Source of the DNA: Anaerovorax sp. IOR16 | GTDB lineage: Bacteria; Bacillota; Clostridia; Peptostreptococcales; Anaerovoracaceae | Assembly: GCF_017168145.1 (NCBI RefSeq) | Contig: NZ_JADQTL010000009.1 | Coordinates: 1-64,000 of the forward strand | Direction: 5' to 3' | DNA length: 64,000 nucleotides | Program-made: the position numbers and the translations under genes | Shown: one piece after another, positions 8,959-17,538 of the stretch | Layout: every line of letters begins with the position of its first letter | How positions within the stretch are numbered: the stretch's first letter is position 1 | Notes under the pieces: model-generated | What the model saw: the letters and a program-made list of their open reading frames with translations, nothing else | What the model was told of the DNA's origin: nothing | Database searches by the model: none

Positions 8959-9417
8959 ATGGAGAGACCAAGCTGGGATGAATACTTTATGGAAATGGCA
9001 GTGTTGACTGCAAAACGTTCCACTTGTATGCGAAGGCAAGTGGGGGCAGTTATTGTTAAGGACAAGCACATCATTGCAACTGGATATAATGGTGCGCCTA
9101 GGGGGATTGCACATTGTGAAGAGCGCGGAGGCTGTCTACGGCAAAAAATGAATGTGCCTTCTGGAGAACGTCATGAACTTTGTATGGCACTTCATGCAGA
9201 GCAAAATGCAATTATTCAGGCAGCTACCCTTGGTCAAAGCATTGAAGGGGCGACGATTTATGTTACGCATCAACCTTGTGTTATTTGCGCTAAAATGTTG
9301 ATTAATGCAGGGATGAATCGTATTGTAGTAAAAGAAGGTTATCCGGACAGTTTAGCAGTGGAGATGTTGGAAGAAGCTGGATTAAGCATTATAATGTTAG
9401 AAAAAGAGGATAAATAA
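8959..9417 (+). CDS. Deoxycytidylate (dCMP) deaminase, ComEB type
   Basis: A zinc-dependent deaminase that converts dCMP to dUMP for thymidylate synthesis. The 152 residues contain the catalytic HAEQNAI (His-Ala-Glu) and [13 protein letters not shown] (zinc cysteines) motifs, plus the N-terminal [13 protein letters not shown] and [12 protein letters not shown] blocks typical of dCMP deaminases of the ComEB group rather than free cytidine deaminases. The start follows CAGGAAGG. It sits 52 nt after metH and 12 nt before the cell-wall transferase gene, as part of the same run. Confidence 0.92.
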   Translation: MERPSWDEYFMEMAVLTAKRSTCMRRQVGAVIVKDKHIIATGYNGAPRGIAHCEERGGCLRQKMNVPSGERHELCMALHAEQNAIIQAATLGQSIEGATIYVTHQPCVICAKMLINAGMNRIVVKEGYPDSLAVEMLEEAGLSIIMLEKEDK

Positions 9418-9429
9418 GGAGTTAGAGAA

Positions 9430-10557
9430 ATGAGTTTTGGAATTAGTTTTGTGCTGCCTTTTATGACGGCTTTATTAGTGTCGTTTTTATGTACTCCGCT
9501 TGCGATTAAAATTGCACCAAAAATTGGAGCTGTCGATATTCCAAAGGATGCACGAAGAATGCATACAAAGCCAATGCCGCGATTCGGAGGAATTGCTATT
9601 TTTTTAGGAACCATAGCGGCATTGATTGTTTCTATGTATTTTGCATTACCAGCAATTACAGAGTATCTTCCTGAGGGGGAGCCTGTTGAAAAAGTATTTG
9701 GACTTTTAATTAGTGGTGTTCTTATTTACCTTGTAGGTGTGGTTGATGATTTGCGAGGAATGCCTGCCAAGGTAAAATTTTTGTTACAAATTGCATGTGC
9801 TTCAGTGGTCTTTGCATCTGGAATTCGAATTTCCTTTGTAACCAATCACTTTGGAGTTGGACATGGATATTTTCCATTTGCAATTAGTTTTTTCATTACA
9901 ATTATATGGATTGTAGGAATTACCAATACCATTAATTTAATCGACGGGTTAGATGGATTAGCAGCGGGAGTTGCTGCTATAGCTTCATTTGCGATTGCTT
10001 ATACAGCATACATTCATGGAATGTATACGGTAACAATGGCTATGCTTGCAACTGCTGGAGGAGCGTTGGGATTTTTGCCATTTAATTTTCATCCAGCAAA
10101 GATTTTCATGGGAGATGGGGGTTCATTATTTTTAGGTTTTATGCTGGCATCAGTATCTATTTTAGGTCCAGTAAAAGGAGCCACCATTCTTGCTACAATT
10201 GTCCCAGTATTGGTTTTAGGTGTTCCGATTTTTGATACCGCATTTGCCATTTTTCGAAGAGTGATTAATAAAAGACCAATTATGGAAGCAGACAAAGGAC
10301 ATTTGCATCATCGCTTGATGGCAGCAGGTATGGGTCAAAGGCGTTCGGTACTTACTTTATATGGGATTAGCGCGGTAATGGGAGTAGCAGCAATTCTTTT
10401 TAGCCGAGATTTATTTTTGGAATCTGCAGGATTATTTTTAATAGCAGGGAATTTTATTTATATATTTTTAACGGATGCGACGAGCGCGATTCCACAATTA
10501 AAAGTGGAAAGTCATCCTAAATCAAATAACAAAAAAAATAAAAAGAAGAAAAAATAG
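9430..10557 (+). CDS. Undecaprenyl-phosphate GlcNAc-1-phosphate transferase (WecA/TagO type)
   Basis: A polytopic membrane enzyme of the MraY/WecA family that loads GlcNAc-1-phosphate on undecaprenyl phosphate, the first step of teichoic-acid or other wall-polymer synthesis. About 10-11 membrane segments are visible in 375 residues. The family's acidic motifs are present: GVVDDLRGMPAKVKF, NTINLIDGLDGLAAG, KIFMGDGGSLFLGF, and the C-terminal HLHHRLM signature that separates WecA/TagO from MraY. The tail ends in a lysine run (KKNKKKKK), probably cytoplasmic. The next gene encodes UDP-GlcNAc 2-epimerase, whose ManNAc product is used in the following step of such linkage units. Spacing to the deaminase is 12 nt and the start follows AAGGAG. 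Confidence 0.93.
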   Translation: MSFGISFVLPFMTALLVSFLCTPLAIKIAPKIGAVDIPKDARRMHTKPMPRFGGIAIFLGTIAALIVSMYFALPAITEYLPEGEPVEKVFGLLISGVLIYLVGVVDDLRGMPAKVKFLLQIACASVVFASGIRISFVTNHFGVGHGYFPFAISFFITIIWIVGITNTINLIDGLDGLAAGVAAIASFAIAYTAYIHGMYTVTMAMLATAGGALGFLPFNFHPAKIFMGDGGSLFLGFMLASVSILGPVKGATILATIVPVLVLGVPIFDTAFAIFRRVINKRPIMEADKGHLHHRLMAAGMGQRRSVLTLYGISAVMGVAAILFSRDLFLESAGLFLIAGNFIYIFLTDATSAIPQLKVESHPKSNNKKNKKKKK

Positions 10558-10617
10558 AGATTTAAATAAAGATATAATAAGATTAGAGATTTATAGAAAA
10601 AGAAAGAAGGAAAAATC

Positions 10618-11730
10618 ATGAAAATAATGACGGTATTTGGGACAAGACCAGAAGCCATTAAGATGGCGCCTTTGGTAAAAAAACTGCAAGAAGATCCGGA
10701 CATTGAATCCGTACTGTGTGTAACGGCGCAGCATCGAGAAATGCTGGATCAGGTACTTTCGTTATTTGAACTTGTTCCGGACTACGATTTGAATATTATG
10801 AAGCCAAATCAAACCATTAGCATGATTACGGCGAATGTATTACAAGGGATGGAATCGGTATTACAAAAGGAAAAGCCAGATATGATCTTGGTGCATGGTG
10901 ATACTTCAACGACCTTTGTAGCTGCACTTGCTGCGTTTTACCAGCAAATTAAAGTGGGTCATGTGGAAGCAGGGCTGCGCACTTATGATAAATATTCACC
11001 TTATCCGGAAGAAATGAATCGTGTTTTGACCGGACATCTTGCGGATATTCATTTTGCTCCGACACAACGTAATGTAGACAATTTACTTCGAGAAAATATA
11101 GAGAAGGAAAAGATTGTGGTTACCGGAAATACGGTAATTGATGCACTGCTTCAGGTAGCAAATAAGCCATATGAGTTTGAGGATGAAACGCTTAAAAAAT
11201 TAGATTTTGAAGGAAATCGCATTATAACGGTAACGTGTCATCGAAGAGAAAATCTTGGAGAGAATATGGTACATATTTTTAAAGCCATTCGTGAAATTGC
11301 AGATGAATTTGATGATGTTGAAGTTGTTTATCCTGTTCATATGAACCCGAAAGTAAGGGAAACGGCGAACATGGTATTCGGAAAATCTGAAAAGGTACAC
11401 TTAATTGAGCCGTTGCAATATCAGCCATTTGTAAATTTGATGGCAAAATCCTATCTGTTAATTACTGATTCTGGTGGTATGCAGGAGGAAGCGCCATCTC
11501 TTGGAAAGCCGGTTCTTGTTGTAAGAAAAGAAACGGAACGCCCTGAGGCAATTGAAGCAGGAACGGTTAAGCTTGCCGGTGTAAGTCAGGATACAATCTA
11601 TGCACTGACTAAGGAATTATTGGAAAATAAAGGGGCTTATGATGAAATGGCACAGTCAACCAATCCGTATGGAGATGGGAAGGCGTGTGAACATATTATC
11701 AAAGCGCTGAAAATATATTTTAAAAAGTAA
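10618..11730 (+). CDS. wecB/mnaA: UDP-N-acetylglucosamine 2-epimerase, non-hydrolysing
   Basis: Interconverts UDP-GlcNAc and UDP-ManNAc, supplying ManNAc for wall teichoic acid linkage units or surface glycans. The 370 residues have the usual family length. Blocks seen include MTVFGTRPEAIKMAP at the N-terminus, VHGDTSTTFVAALAAFY, HVEAGLRTYDKYSPYPEEMNR, VTCHRRENLGENM and ITDSGGMQEEAPSLGKPVLV; the conserved Asp, Glu and His residues of these blocks are present. It follows the WecA/TagO-type gene after 60 nt, with AGAAGGA as ribosome site. It acts in the cytoplasm. Confidence 0.96.
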   Translation: MKIMTVFGTRPEAIKMAPLVKKLQEDPDIESVLCVTAQHREMLDQVLSLFELVPDYDLNIMKPNQTISMITANVLQGMESVLQKEKPDMILVHGDTSTTFVAALAAFYQQIKVGHVEAGLRTYDKYSPYPEEMNRVLTGHLADIHFAPTQRNVDNLLRENIEKEKIVVTGNTVIDALLQVANKPYEFEDETLKKLDFEGNRIITVTCHRRENLGENMVHIFKAIREIADEFDDVEVVYPVHMNPKVRETANMVFGKSEKVHLIEPLQYQPFVNLMAKSYLLITDSGGMQEEAPSLGKPVLVVRKETERPEAIEAGTVKLAGVSQDTIYALTKELLENKGAYDEMAQSTNPYGDGKACEHIIKALKIYFKK

Positions 11731-11765
11731 TGGAAAATAGAAATTTCTGTTAAGAAAGTAGGAGT

Positions 11766-13136
11766 ATGGGAAACAATTATCCAATTGTTATTGATAATAA
11801 GCAGTTATATCATAGTTTAGTCGTTGTAGCTTTGCCCATTGCGTTACAAAGTTTAATTGCATCTTCTTTAAGCTTGGTGGATAATCTGATGATTGGAAGT
11901 CTCGGAGAATCTGCCTTAGCGGCTACAGGGTTAGCGACACAGCTCTTTTTTATACAATGGATGATACTTTTTGGCTTTACCAGTGGATGTTCTACATTTA
12001 TGGCACAATTTTGGGGAGTACAAAATATAAAGCAAATTCAAAAGGTTACTGGATTTGCAATCACCATATGCTTTTCAAGTGGTTTTTTGTTTTTTATAGC
12101 AGCGGCTTTTTTTCCGGAACAGGTGCTGCGTATTTTTACGAATTTACCTGAGGCAATTGAAATTGGTTCTCAGTATATGAGAGCGGGTGCATTTTGTTTC
12201 CTTTGCGTCAGCATAACAGTACCATTGACGACTGCTTTACGAGCTACGCAGCAAACAGCAATACCACTAAAAATTAGCGGTATTGCATTTGCAATAAATA
12301 CTGTTTTAAATTACCTATTAATTTTTGGAAATTTTGGAATGCCTGCACTTGGTGTTGTTGGAGCAGCTGTTGCAACCGTAATTGCTCGCGTACTGGAACT
12401 TACTGTACTTATTATTGTAATTTTCGTTCGGAAGAATAAAATATGCGGGAAATTTCAAGATTTTTTTGGATGGGATCGAAAGTTTGCACGTCGTATTTTA
12501 AATAATGCGATACCGACAACATTAAATGAAGCTCTTTGGGGTGCTGGAACAGCGGCATATAATGCTGTTTATGGTCGTATGGGTATTACTGAATTTGCTG
12601 CGATTCAAGCTAGTACTACAATCAACAGTATGTTCATTTTGGCTATTTTTAGTTTAGGGGATGCTTTGTTGATTTTAGTTGGGCAGCGTCTTGGTAAAGG
12701 TGAGTTGGAATATGCATATCTTTTAGCGAAAAAGATATTAAAAATTGGTGTAATCATTGGTGCCTTTGCAGGTGTTTTGTTAATTATTAGTTCGCATCTG
12801 ATTGTACAATTTTTTGAATTTACAGATGAGGGTAGAATGTATGCATTAAACATCTTAAAGGTGTACGGAATTTTTATGGTTGTAAAATTATTCAATGGGA
12901 TGAATGTTACCGGAACGTTACGAGCAGGTGGTGATACAAAATATGCGATGACTGCTGAGCTATGTACGATGTGGCTAATTGGGGTGCCGATTGTTTATGT
13001 TGGAGCACTTTGGCTGCATTTACCGATTTATATCGTAGTTCTTATGGCTCAATTGGAGGAAATTACCAAGTTTACGCTTTGCATGAAACGGCTGACTTCT
13101 AAAAAATGGGTAAGAAATGTGATTCATGAAATATAA
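11766..13136 (+). CDS. MATE-family efflux transporter
   Basis: An inner-membrane multidrug/toxic-compound extrusion antiporter, usually driven by sodium or proton influx. The 456 residues give about 12 membrane helices with the typical duplicated architecture; the N-terminal block ALPIALQSLIASSLSLVDNLMIG and a repeat-like block after about residue 240 are recognisable. The transported compound cannot be deduced. The Shine-Dalgarno (GTAGGAG) lies only 1 nt before the ATG and an in-frame stop at 11751 excludes an upstream start, so initiation may be weak. It is the last gene of the run and is followed by a strong shared terminator. Confidence 0.93.
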   Translation: MGNNYPIVIDNKQLYHSLVVVALPIALQSLIASSLSLVDNLMIGSLGESALAATGLATQLFFIQWMILFGFTSGCSTFMAQFWGVQNIKQIQKVTGFAITICFSSGFLFFIAAAFFPEQVLRIFTNLPEAIEIGSQYMRAGAFCFLCVSITVPLTTALRATQQTAIPLKISGIAFAINTVLNYLLIFGNFGMPALGVVGAAVATVIARVLELTVLIIVIFVRKNKICGKFQDFFGWDRKFARRILNNAIPTTLNEALWGAGTAAYNAVYGRMGITEFAAIQASTTINSMFILAIFSLGDALLILVGQRLGKGELEYAYLLAKKILKIGVIIGAFAGVLLIISSHLIVQFFEFTDEGRMYALNILKVYGIFMVVKLFNGMNVTGTLRAGGDTKYAMTAELCTMWLIGVPIVYVGALWLHLPIYIVVLMAQLEEITKFTLCMKRLTSKKWVRNVIHEI

Positions 13137-13141
13137 AGATA

Positions 13142-13175
13142 AAAAAGCAAGCTATCGTAAAAAAGCTTGCTTTTT
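13142..13175. terminator. Bidirectional Rho-independent terminator between MATE and buk
   Basis: A 12-bp stem AAAAAGCAAGCT/AGCTTGCTTTTT with a 10-nt loop, with A and T tracts at the two ends, so it can stop transcription from both convergent genes. Confidence 0.9.
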
Positions 13176-13187
13176 ATATATCATATT

Positions 13188-14255
13188 TTAATAGGTTTTT
13201 ACTTCTTCTATTTTATTTAAGAAACGAACTCCGTTTTCTGCTAGAGAAAGCATTTCGTTTTCACCGGCGAATTTGTGGACCGGAGCTAAAAAGGATATAC
13301 GATCGATTAGCCAACTTGTAAACAAATCGGAATAAGCCAAGCTTCCTGTAAGAAGAATCGCATCTACTTTGCCCTTTAGAATGGTGGAGGCACCACCAAT
13401 TTCCTTTGCAACTTGGTATGCCATTGCTTCAAACACTTCTTTTGCATAATCGTCTCCGTTTTTTATGCGTTCTTCTACCTCGAGGCCGCTGTTAGTCCCC
13501 AAATAGGACATAAGACCTCCGCCACCGCGTAAATTGTGCATCATCTGCTCCTCGGTATAGTTACCGCTAAAGCACATACGAACGACAGCACCGACCGGTA
13601 GTGTACCTGCGCGTTCCGGAGAAAAAGAGCCATCACCCTCCAATGCATTATTCGTATCAATGACATGACCTTTTTCATGGGTACCTACGGATATTCCACC
13701 TCCGAGATGCACTACGACTAAATTTAAGTCTTCATAATCACGACCGATTTCTTTTGCATACTTTCTAGCAATTGCCTTGTGATTTAAAGCATGAAAAGTA
13801 CTTACTCTCGGTGCTTCCTTGATGCCGGAATAGCGGGCAAAGTTACAAAGTTCGTCGGTACTAACGGTATTTGCTGTAATTACAGGTATATGATACTCCT
13901 GACTTAGTTCATAAGCAATCATACATCCGACGTTGGAAACATGTGTGCCGTAAATACCCGATTCCATATCAGCAAGCATTTTTTCTGTAATATAATAAAT
14001 ACCGCCTTCAATCGGTTTTGTGCAGCCTCCTCGTGCAACAATGCAGTCAAAGGTTTCCAAATGAAAGTTGTTTCTTTTCAAAAAATCAATAATTGCATTC
14101 TTTCGAAATTCTTTTTGATCCATAATTTTAGAAAAATGATTCAAATCCTCTTGTGAGTGTTGTAAAGATTCTTTCACAATTTCGTTTGTATCTTCATAAA
14201 CAGCTACTTTAGTAGAGGTAGAACCTAAATTCAATACAAACATTTTATTAGCCAT
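13188..14255 (-). CDS. buk: Butyrate kinase
   Basis: Makes ATP from butyryl phosphate (butyryl-P + ADP to butyrate + ATP), the last step of one butyrate-fermentation route; related enzymes also accept branched-chain acids. The 355 residues fit the Buk branch of the acetate/sugar kinase superfamily: N-terminal LNLGSTSTKVAVYED, FDCIVARGGCTKPI, the phosphate-binding VVHLGGGISVGTHEKG, GSFSPERAGTLP and AILLTGSLAYS. The start is set at the ATG at 14253-14255, behind AAGAAGGTAAACC, and not 63 nt upstream. No phosphotransbutyrylase gene is adjacent, so the partner must lie elsewhere. The gene stands alone on the minus strand. Confidence 0.94.
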   Translation of the reverse strand: MANKMFVLNLGSTSTKVAVYEDTNEIVKESLQHSQEDLNHFSKIMDQKEFRKNAIIDFLKRNNFHLETFDCIVARGGCTKPIEGGIYYITEKMLADMESGIYGTHVSNVGCMIAYELSQEYHIPVITANTVSTDELCNFARYSGIKEAPRVSTFHALNHKAIARKYAKEIGRDYEDLNLVVVHLGGGISVGTHEKGHVIDTNNALEGDGSFSPERAGTLPVGAVVRMCFSGNYTEEQMMHNLRGGGGLMSYLGTNSGLEVEERIKNGDDYAKEVFEAMAYQVAKEIGGASTILKGKVDAILLTGSLAYSDLFTSWLIDRISFLAPVHKFAGENEMLSLAENGVRFLNKIEEVKTY

Positions 14256-14466
14256 TGGTTTACCTTCTTTCTTTTGTAATAATATTTTGAACAATGATTC
14301 TTTTGAATAGTTTACCACAAAAAAAGAGGAAGAGATGAAAAAGTTTAAAAGAAAGTGTATAATGAAACAAGAGAAAATAGAAAAACATATAGGGAATGAA
14401 TTCGAGTATATAAGGTAATATGATTGATATAACCTAAGAAAATGAGGAATAGATTGGAGGTAAATT

Positions 14467-15358
14467 ATGAAATTTTATATAGTTGACGCATTTACAGATC
14501 AGATATTTGGAGGGAACCCGGCAGGTGTAGTACTGCTGGAAGCAGGTATGGAATTTCCTAGTGATGAGTTGATGCGTAAAACAGCAGCAGAGTTACGTTA
14601 TTCTGAGACTGCATTCATTCGTACAATCAATGAGAAGGAATTTAATATTCGCTATTTTACTCCGGCAGCAGAAGTCGATTTATGTGGACATGCAACCATT
14701 GCTTCTTTTTGTGCGTTACAGCAGGATGGTATGATCAATTCAGGAGAATCGTTTATTAACGATACATTGGCGGGACGATTAAATATTGAGGTAAACGATG
14801 GCTTTGTTATAGATGGATATGGGACAGCCACAAAGTTTGCCTAAAATGGAACGTCAAGAGGAGCTGGAGGAAATGTATCGTGTTATGGGACTCTCTTATG
14901 TAAACCAAGGAGTCGTGGAAAAAACAGAGAAACTTCTTTTACCGCAATTGGTTTCTACCGGCTTGTTTGATATTATGATGCCGGTTGCAAATGTTGAGGA
15001 ATTAGCTGCCATTTCTCCAGATTTTCCTGCACTCTCTGCATTGTCAGAACGGTATAATGTAACGGGAGTTCATGCGTTCACTGTAAATTCCGATGATGGT
15101 GCAGTCCATTGCAGAAACTTTGCACCTTTATATGACATTGATGAAGAAGCGGCTACCGGAACATCCAACGGAGCTTTAACTTACTATTTATATTTAAATG
15201 GTTTAATCAATGCAAATCAAAACAATCTTTTTATACAAGGTGAGGCAATGAATCGTCCTTCCAAAATCATTAGCCACCTGAAAGAAGCAAACAACGAAAT
15301 AAAGATTCAAGTTGGCGGAAGCGGTGTTATACTAGCAAAAGGTGAAATATTCATTTAA
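14467..15358 (+). pseudogene. PhzF-family isomerase/epimerase gene with a frameshift
   Basis: PhzF-type proteins are about 260-300-residue isomerases of the diaminopimelate-epimerase fold. The first frame (14467-14844) gives the N-terminal half: MKFYIVDAFTDQIFGGNPAG, RYSETAFIR and YFTPAAEVDLCGHATIA, including the catalytic Glu region. The second half (frame from 14813 to 15358) continues with MDMGQPQSLPK and ends in the family block EAATGTSNGALTYY...QGEAMNRPSKI. Together they make a complete protein if one extra base is removed near 14805-14815, for example one G in TTATAGATGGAT. There is no homopolymer or ribosome site at the junction, so a mutation or sequencing error is likelier than programmed shifting. 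It heads the corA-MFS-kinase run with a good GGAGG start signal. Confidence 0.85.
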
Positions 15359-15378
15359 CAAGCAAAAGGGGGAGACAA

Positions 15379-16308
15379 ATGATTTATTTTTTAGAGGAGG
15401 ACAGGCTGGAGGCAGAGAAATCCAATCAAAAAGATTCGGTGGATTTTCGGCCTTGTCTTGGTATTTTTGATCAACATGAAACGGAAGATTGGAAGGATTA
15501 TTTAGAAATCAGTCCGATTGTATGTGAAGAATTATTTGGAGAAAAAACATGTAAATTTGAAAGTCATGATGGTTTTGACTATATTACGATATCCATTCCT
15601 AATGCTGTTGATTATACGACAAGTAAACATTGGATTGAAGTATACTATAGAAACAATCAACTTCTTTTCTTTTATGAAGATAACGAGGGTAAGCAATTTC
15701 TAACAAAAATGCTTGAATTGGTTACGTCAAAAGGGATAAAGGTATTAAGCCTGGAACGAATCCTTTATGAATTATTTGATTTATTAACCGAAGGAGATGC
15801 GGATTATTTAGAAGCAATTGAAGAAGAAGTGTTTAAGTTAGAAGAAGCATTATTGACGTCGGTAGCATCGGATTACATTCAGAACATTATGGGAATCCGG
15901 CGGAAACTACTGGCATGGAAACGCTACTATGAGCAGCTCTTGCATATTGCCGAAGGGATGCAGGAAAATGAAAATGGACTGTTATCAAATAAAATGGCGC
16001 GAGCATTTCATCGTCTTTCAGGTAGAACTATGAGGATTATGGATAATATTGTAAACCTAAGGGACTATGTTTCTCAGGTAAGAGAAGCATATCAAGCACA
16101 AGTAGATATTAAACAAAATGAAATCATGAAACTTTTTACTGTTATAACTGCTATTTTTTTACCATTAACTTTGATTGTTGGATGGTATGGTATGAATCTG
16201 CAAATGCCAGAGTTCCGCTTTGCCTATGCATATCCTGTGGTCATTTTAATTTCTGTTACGGTTGCAGTATCAAGCTATTTATACTTGAAAAAAAAGAAAT
16301 GGTTTTAA
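15379..16308 (+). CDS. CorA-family divalent cation transporter
   Basis: A homopentameric membrane channel for Mg2+ (or Co2+/Ni2+). The 309 residues show a large cytoplasmic N-terminal domain, a long helical stalk (about 140-245), two C-terminal membrane helices and the family signature YGMN (in GWYGMNLQMPEF) in the loop between them, then a lysine-rich C-terminus (KKKKWF). It starts behind AAAGGGGGAGA, 20 nt after the phzF remnant and 19 nt before the MFS gene. The sequence belongs to the shorter CorA group common in Firmicutes. Ion preference cannot be assigned. Confidence 0.92.
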   Translation: MIYFLEEDRLEAEKSNQKDSVDFRPCLGIFDQHETEDWKDYLEISPIVCEELFGEKTCKFESHDGFDYITISIPNAVDYTTSKHWIEVYYRNNQLLFFYEDNEGKQFLTKMLELVTSKGIKVLSLERILYELFDLLTEGDADYLEAIEEEVFKLEEALLTSVASDYIQNIMGIRRKLLAWKRYYEQLLHIAEGMQENENGLLSNKMARAFHRLSGRTMRIMDNIVNLRDYVSQVREAYQAQVDIKQNEIMKLFTVITAIFLPLTLIVGWYGMNLQMPEFRFAYAYPVVILISVTVAVSSYLYLKKKKWF

Positions 16309-16327
16309 TTGTTTTTAAGAGGAGAAT

Positions 16328-17524
16328 ATGGAGCATCAGAAAGAAGAACATTATTTATTAATATTAGGCATTCTTTGTATTAGTATTTGTTTGCGTGCAC
16401 CGCTCACTGCAGTAGGTCCGTTGATAGAAGATATTGGTAAAGATTTGGTCGTTTCACCAAGCTTATTAGGGATGATCACTACACTTCCTGTGTTAGTTTT
16501 TGGAGTAACTTCGCCGTTTATCAATTCGTTCAGCAGAAAATTGGGATACAATTTTACTGTGATGATAGGATTGGTTTTTTTAGTGATCGGAATTCTTCTT
16601 CGCTCCTTTTACGGTTTCTGGGGATTGCTTTTCGGAACCATACTGATGGCTTTTGGAATTGGCGTGGGAAATGTTCTTTTACCCAGCATTATTAAGTCAA
16701 GATTTGGGGAAAGCGGGGGCATGATTACAGGGGCTTATATGACGATACAAGGTGTTTTCGCAGGTATTGGAGCTGGATTGAGCCTTCCTCTTGCAATAAA
16801 GCTTGGATTTGGTTGGAGAATCACTCTTTCGGTTTGGGCAATCGCAGCAGTGATTGCTCTTCTCTTATGGGTGCCTCAAGTTTCTGAAAAGGAGTTTCAA
16901 ATTAAAAATCAATTTCTTCAATCACAAAAGAAATTGAAGGGAAACAAAAAAAATGTATGGGCTTCACCATGGGCATGGCATATTACTCTATTCTTGGGAA
17001 GTCAATCTTTGTTATTTTATTCTCTAAGCAATTGGATTCCATCGATTTTAGCGGATCGCGGGTTATCTGTTGAAGCAATTAGTATGGCTGCAACATGGTA
17101 TCAGTGGAGTGCCGTTCCAACTACCTTTTTAGCACCCATATTAATTCAAAAAATGAAAAATAAAAAAATACTTGCAGCTATGATAGGAATCGGTTATTTT
17201 ATCGGTATCGTTCTATTCTTAATTTCAGGTACTTCTGTTGTGCTTCTGTTGATTGCTTTAGCCATTGCCTCTGCAAGCGGAGGTGCAAATTACAGTTTGT
17301 CGATGACAATGATTGTTCTTGTAAGCAACGATGCACAGGAAGCTGGTGAATTATCCGGAATGAGTCAGTGTGCCGGATACCTTTTAGCAGCCCTTGGGCC
17401 TGTTGTTTCCGGTATATTATATGATTATACCGGGCAATGGACGGCGACGTTATTGTTTTATCTCTTAGTTACTTTTGTTTTATTTATTTCCGGTCAATTG
17501 GTGATGAAGCATGATTCGCTTTAG
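16328..17524 (+). CDS. CynX/NimT-type MFS transporter
   Basis: A 12-helix major-facilitator protein of 398 residues. The opening block LCISICLRAPLTAVGPLI, followed by PSLLGMITTLPVLVFG, matches the CynX/NimT (cyanate or nitroimidazole transporter) subgroup. Substrates of this subgroup are mostly unknown, and no cyanase or carbonic anhydrase gene is nearby, so cyanate transport is not implied. It starts behind AAGAGGAG and lies 14 nt upstream of the sensor kinase, so it belongs to the same transcript. Confidence 0.85.
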   Translation: MEHQKEEHYLLILGILCISICLRAPLTAVGPLIEDIGKDLVVSPSLLGMITTLPVLVFGVTSPFINSFSRKLGYNFTVMIGLVFLVIGILLRSFYGFWGLLFGTILMAFGIGVGNVLLPSIIKSRFGESGGMITGAYMTIQGVFAGIGAGLSLPLAIKLGFGWRITLSVWAIAAVIALLLWVPQVSEKEFQIKNQFLQSQKKLKGNKKNVWASPWAWHITLFLGSQSLLFYSLSNWIPSILADRGLSVEAISMAATWYQWSAVPTTFLAPILIQKMKNKKILAAMIGIGYFIGIVLFLISGTSVVLLLIALAIASASGGANYSLSMTMIVLVSNDAQEAGELSGMSQCAGYLLAALGPVVSGILYDYTGQWTATLLFYLLVTFVLFISGQLVMKHDSL

Positions 17525-17538
17525 GAAGGATGGAAACT

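Noticed and set aside
14404-14445. Imperfect inverted repeat AGGTAATAT/ATATAACCT before the PhzF remnant
   Set aside because: One mismatch in a 9-bp AT-rich arm is expected by chance and no known operator fits.
14813-15358. Second half of the PhzF gene as an independent gene or programmed frameshift
   Set aside because: There is no ribosome site before 14813, the start lies inside the first half, and no slippery sequence is present; a single-base mutation explains it.
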